Positions 1-7,843 of a stretch of DNA of 9,312 nucleotides are shown in pieces. The notes beneath the pieces were generated by a model. That model had not been told where the DNA came from. It saw only the letters and a program-made list of their open reading frames with translations, and did no database searches. The stretch spans positions 1 to 9,312 of the forward strand of contig JBHIBR010000045.1 in the NCBI GenBank assembly GCA_046759145.1, given 5' to 3'. Source of the stretch: JBHIBR01 sp046759145 [NCBI: Nitrospinota bacterium] (GTDB taxonomy: Bacteria; UBA8248). The stretch's first letter is position 1; each line of letters opens with the position of its first letter. The position numbers and the translations under genes are program-made.

Positions 1-54
1 AACTACATGGCCGTCTTCCCGGAGCTCTTGTCGGAGGGGAGGCCCTCGCCGTGA
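1..54 (+). CDS. 3' end of an upstream gene (partial)
   Basis: The first 54 bases read in frame 1 as the last 17 codons of a protein ending in ELLSEGRPSP, followed by TGA at 52-54. The stop overlaps the GTG start of the next gene in a GTGA arrangement, which is typical of translationally coupled genes in one operon. The purine-rich ribosome site of the next gene (GGAGGGGAGG, about 33-42) lies inside this coding end. Too little is present to assign a family. Confidence 0.5.
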   Translation, partial: NYMAVFPELLSEGRPSP

Positions 55-671
55 GGCAGAGCTTCGTCGGGGTGGACCTGTCGGGGGCGGAGAAGAGGCC
101 ATCGGGTTTTTGCCTCCTCCAGGGGAGGCGCGCGAAGACCCGTCTCCTCTTCGCGGACGAGGAACTCACCTGCTCCCTTCCCTCCTCCCCGACGGTGATC
201 GTGGTCGATGCCCCTCTCTTCCTCCCCCGGGGGCGCTGTTGCCTGAGGGAGGACTGCGCCTGCAGGAAGGGACGGGAGGCCCACTTCCGGGCCTGTGACC
301 GCGCGCTGCGGGGGCTCGGCATCCGCTTCTTCCCCATCACGCTCGGGCCCATGCGGCGGCTCACCCTGCGGGGGCTGGCGCTCCGGGCGCGGTGGGAGAG
401 CCTGGGCCACCGGGTGCTTGAGGGTTTTCCGGGCGGGGCGCAGGATGTGTGGAAGATGCCGCGCCAGAAGGACCCGAAGGGCCTCCTGCGTGCGCTCCGC
501 AAGCTGGGCCTCCTGAATGGAGGGAGGGCGGAGAGGACAGTCCACGAGCTCGACGCTATCTGCTGCGCCCTGGTGGCCCGCCAAGCCCACCAGGGGCGCG
601 CCCAGGCGCTGGGCGAGCCCGGGGAAGGGTTCCTCTACCTCCCGGAGGCGGGGGGTCCTCCTTTCCGCTGA
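51..671 (+). CDS. DUF429 family protein (RNase H-like fold, function unknown)
   Basis: This 206-residue protein starts at GTG 51, supported by a GGAGGGGAGG ribosome site just upstream and a 4-base overlap with the preceding gene. It has the layout of DUF429 proteins, a predicted nuclease-like family with an RNase H-type fold. The N-terminal strand carries GVDLSG (D9). A second acidic strand reads IVVDAPLFLP (D53). The late motif HELDAICCALVA carries D168. These spaced acidic residues are the expected metal-binding set of that fold. A cysteine cluster (C63, C64, C69, C71) follows the second strand and could bind a metal; this is inference. The length is normal for the family. No substrate or pathway is known, and the dehydrogenase downstream gives no clear hint. 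Family confidence is good, function is open. Confidence 0.75.
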   Translation: MRQSFVGVDLSGAEKRPSGFCLLQGRRAKTRLLFADEELTCSLPSSPTVIVVDAPLFLPRGRCCLREDCACRKGREAHFRACDRALRGLGIRFFPITLGPMRRLTLRGLALRARWESLGHRVLEGFPGGAQDVWKMPRQKDPKGLLRALRKLGLLNGGRAERTVHELDAICCALVARQAHQGRAQALGEPGEGFLYLPEAGGPPFR

Positions 672-731
672 GGGGGCCGCGGCCGCGCCGGGCGAGCCGT
701 CGGTCCACCGAACGGAGGAGAAAGTTCTACA

Positions 732-1766
732 TTGCGCGCCTGGTTGACCTACGGTTTTGGCGACATGCGGCTCCAGGAGGTGCCCGAGCCCGAGCCCCAG
801 CCGGGAGGGGTGCTCGTGCGCGTGGTGGCCGTCCAGCCCGGCATCACCGAGGTGCTCCTGCTCCGGGGCGAGGTGACGGCCCACTACGAGGACGTGCGGC
901 GGATGCTCGAAGAAAGCTCCCCCCGCCAGCTCTTCGGCCACGAGTTCTGCGGCGAGGTGGTGGCCCTGGGCGAGGGGGCCGGCCGCTTCCAGGTGGGCGA
1001 CCGGGTGACCGCCCAGCACGCCGAGGGCTACACCATCGGCTACGAGCTGCCCGGCTGCCTCGCGGAGTACGCGGCCCTGCCCGCAGAGCCCCTCGCCCGC
1101 GTGCCCGACAGAGTGAGCGACGGGGAGGCGGCCGCCTGCCAGCCCCTCGCGAGCGCGGTTGAGGCGGTCGAGGAGGCCGGGGTGGGGCCCGGCGACCGGG
1201 TGGCGATCCTGGGCCAGGGGGTCATGGGCCTTTTCCTCCTCCAGGCCTGTCGGGCGGCGGGGGCGAGCGAGGTCTACGGGGTGGACCCAAGGCCCGAGTG
1301 TCTCGCCCTTTCGCGGAAATTCGGGGCCGCCCTCGCCATCCCCTCCGACCGAACCGACCCGGTCCAGGAGGTGCTGCGTGCGACGGGAGGGCGGGGGGCG
1401 GACGTGGTCTTTGAAGCGGCTGGTGGGAGCCCGCGGGAGGGTCTGGCGGGAGATGAGGCGCTCCAGCAGGCGCTCCGCATGGTGGCCCGCCGGGGCCGGC
1501 TCGTCGGGATTGCCCACTATCACGAGCCGGTGCGTCTCGACCTGAACGCGCTGCGGAAGAAGCAGGTGCGCTACATCTTCCCGGGGGCGAGCTCGGTGGG
1601 CTGCCTCGAGAAGGCCCTCGACCTGATGGCCCGGGAGGAGGTGCAGATCAAACCCCTCCTCACCCACCAGCTCCGTGGGATCGAGCGCGTCCCCGAGGCC
1701 TTCCGGATCACGGCGGAGAAGCGCAGATACGGGGCCCTCAACCCGGCCCAGGTGCTGATGGGATGA
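732..1766 (+). CDS. Zinc-type (MDR) alcohol dehydrogenase-like protein
   Basis: This 344-residue medium-chain dehydrogenase/reductase probably oxidises or reduces an alcohol or aldehyde with NAD(P)H. The start is TTG 732, with GGAGGAG at 714-720, and the product opens MRAWLTYGFGD as MDR proteins do. The N-terminal GroES-like catalytic domain has the GHEFCGEV signature (H70, E71). The Rossmann domain has GQGVMGL (G161, G163, G166) and D185 at the end of the second strand, favouring NAD over NADP. It is odd in its metal site: the usual first zinc ligand Cys aligns with G37 (PGITE instead of CGTD), the later EPLA motif is QPLA (Q137), and the structural-zinc cysteines are absent apart from C109. 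It may bind zinc weakly or not at all. The last 78 bases recur 952 bp downstream behind a toxin-antitoxin pair. Substrate unknown. Confidence 0.85.
   Translation: MRAWLTYGFGDMRLQEVPEPEPQPGGVLVRVVAVQPGITEVLLLRGEVTAHYEDVRRMLEESSPRQLFGHEFCGEVVALGEGAGRFQVGDRVTAQHAEGYTIGYELPGCLAEYAALPAEPLARVPDRVSDGEAAACQPLASAVEAVEEAGVGPGDRVAILGQGVMGLFLLQACRAAGASEVYGVDPRPECLALSRKFGAALAIPSDRTDPVQEVLRATGGRGADVVFEAAGGSPREGLAGDEALQQALRMVARRGRLVGIAHYHEPVRLDLNALRKKQVRYIFPGASSVGCLEKALDLMAREEVQIKPLLTHQLRGIERVPEAFRITAEKRRYGALNPAQVLMG
1677..1754 (+). repeat. Direct repeat, copy 1 (3' end of the dehydrogenase gene)
   Basis: These 78 bases recur at 2629-2706 in direct orientation with two mismatches (C1730 to T and G1731 to A) by eye. 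Identity starts at GGGATCGAG and stops 9 bases before the coding end. The two copies then diverge: this one encodes QVLMG and stop, the other QVVLR and stop. Copy spacing is 952 bp. Confidence 0.9.
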
Positions 1767-1905
1767 GCAAAAAGGGCCGGGCGTCGGCGGGGGAAGGCCT
1801 GGTGCCGGCCTCCTCCGCCTCGCCAACGCCCTCTCCGCTATGTATCCTACGGCCAGCGGGGAGAAGCTTCTGGCAGAGGCTGTGCTCCTGGCGGTGGCGA
1901 GATGA
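1763..1905 (+). other. Intergenic stretch with a possible frame-broken gene remnant
   Basis: Between the dehydrogenase stop and the antitoxin gene there is no intact gene. An ATG at 1763 overlaps the dehydrogenase TGA (ATGA) and opens MSKKGRASAGEG. After about 50 bases a different frame gives an amphipathic helical stretch (RLANALSAMYPTASGEK) that runs to TGA at 1903-1905. The two halves would form one short protein of about 46 residues only if a frameshift is assumed. I do not recognise a family. This could be chance in GC-rich DNA. Confidence 0.2.
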
Positions 1906-1945
1906 AGGCTGCGAACATGGCGCGTAAGCTGGGGGGTTCGCCTTG

Positions 1946-2197
1946 ATGATCACGGACCGGATTGAAATCAACCCCAGGATGATGCTCGGGAAACCCGTCA
2001 TCCGGGGGACGCGCATCCCGGTGGAGCTTATCCTGCGCAAGCTCAGCGAAGGGGCCAGCGAGGCCGACCTGCTCGATGCCTACCCGCGCCTGACGCAGGA
2101 AGATATTCAGGCCGCCATCGGCTATGCGGCCGATATGGTGGCGCACGAGGAAACGGTCCTGGTGAAGCCGCCAGCCCGGAAACGTTCCAAGCGATGA
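1946..2197 (+). CDS. DUF433 family antitoxin-like protein
   Basis: This is an 83-residue protein. The start is taken as ATG 1946, with GCTGGGGGG about ten bases upstream; TTG 1943 would add one residue. It carries the DUF433 hallmark: IEINPRMMLGKPVIRGTRIP followed by a helix with LSEGASEADLLDAYPRLTQEDIQAAI. DUF433 proteins have a small winged or helix-turn-helix-like fold and are regularly encoded directly upstream of PIN-like DUF5615 proteins, so they are regarded as the antitoxin or DNA-binding partner. The C-terminus is basic (KPPARKRSKR). The next gene begins 3 bases after the stop, so the two are co-translated. G+C is visibly lower than in the flanking genes, which fits acquisition by transfer. 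Autoregulation of the pair is likely by analogy; no operator is evident. Confidence 0.85.
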   Translation: MITDRIEINPRMMLGKPVIRGTRIPVELILRKLSEGASEADLLDAYPRLTQEDIQAAIGYAADMVAHEETVLVKPPARKRSKR

Positions 2198-2200
2198 GCA

Positions 2201-2566
2201 ATGCGTTTCCTGGCGGATGAGAGCTGTGACTTCGCGGTAGTCCGGGCTCTGCGCGCCGATGGTCACGATGTGCTGGCCCTCGCAGAGATTTCCCCCCGGG
2301 CGGAAGACCAAGCAGTGATTGAACTCGCCGTTCGCGAGAGTCGCATCTTGCTCACCGAAGACAAAGACTTCGGTCAACTGGTCTATTCGAACCGACGGGC
2401 AAGAGGGGGCGTCCTCTTCCTCCGGTTTCCCGCGACGGCCCGGGAGGCTCTTCCCCGAACGGTGGTGGAACTCGTGAGACGACGGGGGGAGAGGCTCACC
2501 GATTCCTTCGTCGTGGTGGAGCCCGGCCGGATCCGGATCGGTCGGGCGCGTGAAGGTCAAGCCTGA
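2201..2566 (+). CDS. DUF5615 PIN-like toxin (putative RNase)
   Basis: This 121-residue protein starts at ATG 2201, three bases after the DUF433 stop. It shows the DUF5615 (Mut7-C/PIN-like) pattern in order: MRFLADESCD with acidic D6 and E7, then GHDVLALAEISPRAEDQAVI, then ILLTEDKDFGQL with D54 and D56, then GVLFLRF and a C-terminal helix-strand (TDSFVVVEPGRIRI). The acidic residues correspond to the metal-binding pocket of PIN-fold ribonucleases. With its upstream partner it forms a probable type II toxin-antitoxin module like VapBC; toxicity is inferred from family and context. No other gene lies between it and the duplicated dehydrogenase tail. All key acidic residues are present, so the toxin appears intact. 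Confidence 0.85.
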   Translation: MRFLADESCDFAVVRALRADGHDVLALAEISPRAEDQAVIELAVRESRILLTEDKDFGQLVYSNRRARGGVLFLRFPATAREALPRTVVELVRRRGERLTDSFVVVEPGRIRIGRAREGQA

Positions 2567-2619
2567 CGAACGCTGGCCCGGGGTCTACGCGCTCCGGAAG
2601 GAGGTCCGGGGCGGAGGTC

Positions 2620-2718
2620 GAGCTGGAAGGGATCGAGCGCGTCCCCGAGGCCTTCCGGATCACGGCGGAGAAGCGCAGATATAGGGCCCTCAACCCGGCC
2701 CAGGTGGTGCTGCGCTGA
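2620..2718 (+). pseudogene. Dehydrogenase 3'-end fragment (second copy of repeat)
   Basis: This stretch encodes only a C-terminal tail of an MDR dehydrogenase: ELEGIERVPEAFRITAEKR continuing to NPAQVVLR and TGA at 2716-2718. It matches the tail of the intact gene upstream at 76 of 78 bases (2629-2706 against 1677-1754). The reading frame upstream of about 2611 is not dehydrogenase-like and has a stop at 2551, with no start, so it is a gene fragment. The distinct final residues show it is not a simple copy of the current tail. It is either the original end of the gene displaced by the insert or a relic of a second related gene. Confidence 0.8.
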
Positions 2719-2738
2719 GGTCGAAGGAGGCCGCCACG

Positions 2739-2752
2739 GCGACGCGCGTCGC
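2739..2752. terminator. Palindrome between convergent ends (weak terminator candidate)
   Basis: GCGACGCGCGTCGC is a perfect 14-bp palindrome that can form a 5-bp stem with a 4-base loop. It is followed by TTT on the + strand and sits just beyond the eno stop, between convergent transcription units. The U-tract is very short, so termination is uncertain. Confidence 0.25.
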
Positions 2753-2754
2753 TT

Positions 2755-4594
<1,840 letters not shown>

Positions 4595-4624
4595 GGGAGA
4601 GCCACCGGGGGAGGAGAAAGGGCC

Positions 4625-5887
4625 TCAGGCCAGGGCCCTGGCCCTGCGCCGCTCGGGGTAGAGGGGGAACTGGGCGCAGAGCTCCCGCACCTCCCCCCGG
4701 ATGCGCGCCTGGCGGTCCTTGTCGTCGATGTGCTCGAGGACCTCGGCGATCCAGTCGGCGATCTGCCGCATCTCGGGCTCCCTCATCCCGCGCGTGGTGA
4801 CGGCCGGGGTGCCGACCCGCAGGCCGCTCGCCACGAAGGGGCTGCGCGTCTCGCCCGGGATGGTGTTCTTGTTGACCGTGATCCCCGCCCGCTCGAGGGC
4901 CCGCTCGCCCTGGCGGCCCGTGATGTCGGTGTCGCGGAGGGCGATGAGCATGAGGTGGTTGTCGGTGCCGCCCGAGACGAGCTGGAGCCCCTTCTCGAGC
5001 AAGCGCTCTGCCATGGCGCGGGCGTTGAGGACGATCTGGTGCTGGTACTCGCGGAACTCCGGCCGGAGGGCTTCCTGGAAGCACACCGCCTTGGCGGCGA
5101 TGACGTGCATGAGGGGTCCCCCCTGCATGCCCGGGAAGACGCGCTTGTTCATGAGCTCGCCGTATTCCTCCCGGCACATGATGACGCCCCCCCGGGGGCC
5201 CCGCAGGGTCTTGTGGGTGGTGGTCACCACGAACTCGCAGTGGGGGACCGGGCTCGGGTGGTCCCCCGAGATGACCAGGCCCGCGATGTGGGCGATGTCC
5301 GCCACCACCTTCGCCCCCACCTCGTCGGCGATCTCCCGGAAGCGGGCGAAGTCGATGATGCGGGGGTAGGCGCTCGCCCCGACGACGATGAGCTTCGGGC
5401 GCTGCTGGCGAGCGAGCGAGCGAACCTGGTCGTAGTCGATGGTCTCGGTGTCCTCCCGGACGCCGTAGGGATAGACGGTGAAGTAGAGGCCCGAGAAGTT
5501 GATGGGGTGTCCGTGGGTGAGGTGGCCGCCGTGGGAGAGGTTCATCCCCAGGATGGTGTCGCCCGGCTCCAGCACCGTCATGTAGACGCCCATCATGGTC
5601 TGGGCGCCCGCGTGGGGCTGGACGTTCACCACGTCCGCCCCGAAGAGGGCCTTGCAGCGCTCGATGGCCAGGCGCTCGCACACGTCCACAAACTCGCACC
5701 CACCGTAGTAGCGCTTGCCCGGGAGCCCCTCGGCGTATTTGTTGGTCAGGACCGAGCCCTGGGCCTCCAGAACCGCCTCGCTCACGAAGTTCTCCGAGGC
5801 GATGAGCTCGAGGGTGCCGTGCTCCCGCTCGACCTCTTGCACCAGGGCCTCTGCGACCTCGGGGTCCACCTCGGCCAGTCGTCCCAT
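4625..5887 (-). CDS. glyA: Serine hydroxymethyltransferase
   Basis: This 420-residue PLP enzyme transfers the hydroxymethyl group of serine to tetrahydrofolate, giving glycine and 5,10-methylene-THF in the cytoplasm. ATG 5887 is chosen over longer in-frame starts because AGAGGGG lies about 5 bases upstream and the product ([10 protein letters not shown]) then has family length. Signatures are [47 protein letters not shown] (D197, H200) and the PLP lysine K226 in [14 protein letters not shown]. It is complete at the C-terminus. The 52-base gap to rpiB contains a small hairpin (TCCGCC-TGC-GGCGGA at 5913-5927) of unknown role. Its one-carbon product feeds thymidylate synthesis, a sensible partner for nrdR next door. 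Confidence 0.98.
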   Translation of the reverse strand: MGRLAEVDPEVAEALVQEVEREHGTLELIASENFVSEAVLEAQGSVLTNKYAEGLPGKRYYGGCEFVDVCERLAIERCKALFGADVVNVQPHAGAQTMMGVYMTVLEPGDTILGMNLSHGGHLTHGHPINFSGLYFTVYPYGVREDTETIDYDQVRSLARQQRPKLIVVGASAYPRIIDFARFREIADEVGAKVVADIAHIAGLVISGDHPSPVPHCEFVVTTTHKTLRGPRGGVIMCREEYGELMNKRVFPGMQGGPLMHVIAAKAVCFQEALRPEFREYQHQIVLNARAMAERLLEKGLQLVSGGTDNHLMLIALRDTDITGRQGERALERAGITVNKNTIPGETRSPFVASGLRVGTPAVTTRGMREPEMRQIADWIAEVLEHIDDKDRQARIRGEVRELCAQFPLYPERRRARALA

Positions 5888-5939
5888 GGCGTCCCCTCTC
5901 ACGGCAGCTCCCTCCGCCTGCGGCGGACGGGGCCGCCCT

Positions 5940-6485
5940 TCACGACCTGCGGCCCGGCACTGCCTCCCGATCGGGCTCCACAGCCGCCGGGCGCGCCGGG
6001 CTTCCCGGCTCCCCCCGGGTCCGCCCCCTCGAGAGCGCCTCCCGCTCCAGCGCCCCGATCTTCTCCACCCGGCGCCCGTGCCGTCCGCCCTCGAAGGGGG
6101 TCTCCAGCCACACCCCCAGCACCTCTTCGGCCAACTCCTTGGCCAGCACCCTCCCCCCCAGGCAGAGCACATTGGCGTCGTTGTGGGCGCGCGCCACCCG
6201 GGCGGTGAACTCGTTGTGGCAGAGCGCTGCCCGCACGCCCGGGAACTTGTTGGCCACGATGGCCATCCCCGTCCCCGTCCCGCAGATCAGCACCCCCCGC
6301 GCCAGCTCCCCTTCCGAGACCGCCCGGGCGAGGCGGCCTCCGAAATCGGGGTAATCGCACCCCCCTTGGCTCTCGGGCCCGAAGTCGCGCACCTCGAGGC
6401 CCCGGCGCTCCAGGGCACCCTTCAGGGCTTCCTTGAGCTCATAGCCCGCGTGGTCGGAGGCGATGCCGATGATTGATGGGTTCAT
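5940..6485 (-). CDS. rpiB: Ribose-5-phosphate isomerase B
   Basis: This 181-residue RpiB/LacAB-family isomerase interconverts ribose-5-phosphate and ribulose-5-phosphate in the non-oxidative pentose phosphate pathway. The signatures are [13 protein letters not shown] (D11, H12), [25 protein letters not shown] with the catalytic C68, and [24 protein letters not shown] (H101). The core ends near residue 150. The remaining ~30 residues are an Arg/Pro/Gly-rich tail not needed in the ~150-residue family and are likely disordered. The start is ATG 6485; no strong ribosome site is visible just upstream. It is the first gene of the rpiB-glyA-nrdR-eno run and has a promoter candidate at 6543-6572. Confidence 0.95.
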   Translation of the reverse strand: MNPSIIGIASDHAGYELKEALKGALERRGLEVRDFGPESQGGCDYPDFGGRLARAVSEGELARGVLICGTGTGMAIVANKFPGVRAALCHNEFTARVARAHNDANVLCLGGRVLAKELAEEVLGVWLETPFEGGRHGRRVEKIGALEREALSRGRTRGEPGSPARPAAVEPDREAVPGRRS

Positions 6486-6542
6486 GGGTCACACTGAGAG
6501 GGGCGGGTCGGAGTGTTGGGATCCCTCTTTTCCCATTTCCCC

Positions 6543-6572
6543 ACACTAGCGGCCCGCTCCCTTCGCTGTCAA
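6543..6572 (-). promoter_or_regulatory. Sigma-70-type promoter candidate for the rpiB operon
   Basis: On the minus strand TTGACA (6572-6567) is followed after 18 bases by TAGTGT (6548-6543), giving a leader of roughly 50 bases to the rpiB ATG. The -35 is perfect; the -10 matches at three positions (T, A and the final T). It lies back to back with the promoter candidate of the + strand gene. Confidence 0.5.
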
Positions 6573-6588
6573 GCGCTCCACCACTGCG

Positions 6589-6617
6589 TTGACAGGCCTC
6601 CGGGGACCCCCTAGCAT
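6589..6617 (+). promoter_or_regulatory. Sigma-70-type promoter candidate for the alkyltransferase gene
   Basis: TTGACA (6589-6594) and TAGCAT (6612-6617) are separated by exactly 17 bases. A start site near 6624 would leave a leader of about 30 bases to the ATG at 6653, with AGAGG at 6643-6647 as ribosome site. Its -35 is only 16 bp from the divergent -35 of rpiB. Confidence 0.6.
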
Positions 6618-6652
6618 GCGGGAGGGAGAGCGCCCACTCCCAAGAGGCCGAG

Positions 6653-7165
6653 ATGTCCCCTCAGCTCTTCCTCCTGGAGACTCCCCTCGGGGTGGCCGCC
6701 CTCGCGGCGGATGGCGAGGCGATCCGCCGCATCTTCCTCCCCCAGCCCGACGCCCGCGCGGCCGAGACCACCGTCCGGGGAGCTTTCCCCGAGGGAGAAC
6801 TCCTCCCGAAGCCGCCGCCTGCGGGGCCCCTGGCGAGGGCAGCGGCCGAGCTCCAGGCCTATCTTCGGGGAGAAGCGAGGGAGCTCACCTTCCCGGTCAC
6901 CCTCGAGGGCCTCTCGGAGCACGCCCGCCGGGTGCTCGCCGCCATGCGCCGGATCCCCTACGGCGAGGTCCGCACCTACGCTTGGCTCGCCCGCGAGGCG
7001 TTCACCCACCCCCGCGCCGCCGCCGGGGCGTGCGCCCGAAACCCTTTCCCTCTCTACTTCCCCTGACACCGGGTGGTGGCCTCCGGCGGAGGCCTCGGGG
7101 GATTCGAGGGGGGGCTCACCCTCAAGCGGCGCCTCCTCGCCCTGGAGGGGGCGAAACTCGTCTGA
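6653..7165 (+). CDS. O6-alkylguanine-DNA alkyltransferase with selenocysteine at the active site (candidate)
   Basis: Read through the TGA at 7064-7066, the frame gives a 170-residue Ogt/MGMT protein, which removes alkyl groups from O6 of guanine by transfer to its own active-site residue. ATG 6653 has AGAGG 5 bases upstream. The DNA-binding region contains RRIPYGEVRTYAWLA, and R121 lies nine residues before the NP motif, where the family's arginine finger sits. Then comes RNPFPLYFP, TGA, HRVVASGGGLGGF and LLALEG. The TGA stands exactly where the family has the alkyl-accepting Cys (PCHRV). The His (H139) and Glu (E165) of the Cys-His-Glu set are intact, and all 32 codons after the TGA fit the family. 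A SECIS-like hairpin follows. If the TGA were a true stop, the protein would lack its whole active site. The alternative is a recent Cys-to-stop mutation. Family call is very secure; selenocysteine is likely. Confidence 0.85.
7064..7094 (+). promoter_or_regulatory. UGA plus SECIS-like hairpin in the alkyltransferase gene
   Basis: After UGA (7064-7066) and 11 bases comes GGCCTCCGGCGGAGGCC (7078-7094): a perfect 7-bp stem closed by a GGC loop. The loop begins 22 nt counting the U as 1, and its first two bases are G. This agrees with the known bacterial SECIS layout: a stem-loop inside the coding region just after UGA, with G in the apical loop as SelB contact. Confidence 0.7.
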
Positions 7166-7299
7166 ATCTACTTTGGGCGAACGAGAATTCTGCATTCTTT
7201 CCAAGAGAACCAGGGAGGCCAGTGCAAGTTGGTGGGCCGAGAATACGGTTACAATTGTTTGATTTTAAAGGGGTTTTTCCATGTGCGCGCAAAATTTCC

Positions 7300-7345
7300 T
7301 TGACATTTCCGTCTTGACATTTGTGTCAAAAGAACTGAATATTAT
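7300..7345 (+). promoter_or_regulatory. AT-rich promoter/operator-like region with repeated TTGACATTT
   Basis: TTGACATTT occurs twice in direct orientation 14 bp apart (7300-7308 and 7314-7322). The second is the left arm of an inverted repeat, TTGACA-TTTG-TGTCAA (7314-7329). TATTAT at 7340-7345 could be a -10, but the spacer to the second TTGACA is 20 bases, longer than ideal. The layout looks like a promoter with an overlapping operator ahead of the small gene at 7380. Confidence 0.4.
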
Positions 7346-7379
7346 TTGTAGGACACTAAATACGTAGGGACATAAGCCC

Positions 7380-7586
7380 ATGCAGGGGGGCAAAATGCGG
7401 GAGCGAGCACCCAAGAGAATTAGTCCGGAAGAGGCTGTCGCCGAGGGCGAAAAGGCTCTGGCGTTGGCCGCCTCTGAGGGGATGTCCAAGGAAGATAAAC
7501 TCGAATTGAGAGAGATTCTGCGAAGTAAAGGCGTACCGGAAAGCAGTCTCAAAAAGCTTTTCCCTGACCTAACGTACCCCGAGTAG
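7380..7586 (+). CDS. Small hypothetical protein
   Basis: This is a 68-residue protein of unknown family. It starts at ATG 7380, or more likely at ATG 7395 (63 residues), where AGGGGGG precedes by 4-5 bases. The sequence is charged and helical: RISPEEAVAEGEKALALAAS, then SKEDKLELREILRSKGVPES, then LKKLFPDL. There is no signal peptide or membrane segment. The composition is clearly lower in G+C than the flanking genes, which suggests acquisition. A promoter/operator-like region lies 35-80 bases upstream. The end faces a broken minus-strand gene with an 11-base gap. The opposite strand is also open here, but its product has a far less protein-like composition. Confidence 0.5.
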   Translation: MQGGKMRERAPKRISPEEAVAEGEKALALAASEGMSKEDKLELREILRSKGVPESSLKKLFPDLTYPE

Positions 7587-7597
7587 CAATCTAGGCG

Positions 7598-7843
7598 TTA
7601 GCCGTATTTCCCAATTCTCTTCGCCTGCCCCACAAAATCCTTCACCGACCATCCCATCGGTCCGGCGTATTTGCGTGCGACGGCGTAGAGCTGATCGTCG
7701 TCAAAGCACCGACTCGTAAGGAAGCGAATGATTTCGCGGTCGGAGAGCTTCCGCCCGCGGCCCTAGAACCCAGTCCGCGCGGCCTCGATAACTAATTCTG
7801 GCTCCGCAGAAAAGGCCCACCTGGTGAAGTCTTCGGGCCGCAT
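7598..7843 (-). pseudogene. Small unknown gene interrupted by an amber codon
   Basis: From ATG 7843, with GGGAGA 7-12 bases upstream, the minus strand reads MRPEDFTRWAFSAEPELVIE and on to AARTGF, then TAG (7765-7763). It continues in the same frame as GRGRKLSDREIIRFLTSRCF, DDDQLYAVARKYAGPMGW and SVKDFVGQAKRIGKYG to TAA at 7600-7598. Both halves look like genuine protein, so I read one gene of 81 codons with a nonsense mutation; TGG or CAG to TAG is a single step. I do not recognise the family. The interrupting codon is amber rather than UGA, so the selenocysteine explanation used for its neighbours does not apply. No second start with a good ribosome site is evident after the TAG. Confidence 0.5.

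Noticed and set aside
669-671. Possible recoding of the TGA ending the DUF429 gene
   Set aside because: The frame beyond it has no family similarity, and the protein is already of normal length.
3-1826. A 607-codon open frame on the minus strand covering the DUF429 and dehydrogenase genes
   Set aside because: It is antisense to two genes with clear family motifs; long open shadows are expected at about 70% G+C. Its product is rich in Pro, Arg, His and Gly without motifs.
6486-6560. NrdR box upstream of rpiB
   Set aside because: Only half-site-like ACACTAG/ACACT pieces are present; no pair of full palindromic boxes at the required spacing.
7265-7552. A 95-codon minus-strand frame opposite the small gene at 7380
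   Set aside because: Its Ser/Leu-rich product lacks the charged helical character seen on the plus strand and it has no good ribosome site; the plus-strand gene is preferred.
7763-7765. Pyrrolysine at the amber codon
   Set aside because: No supporting motif of known pyrrolysine proteins (methylamine methyltransferases) and no pyl gene in the window; nonsense mutation is the simpler reading.
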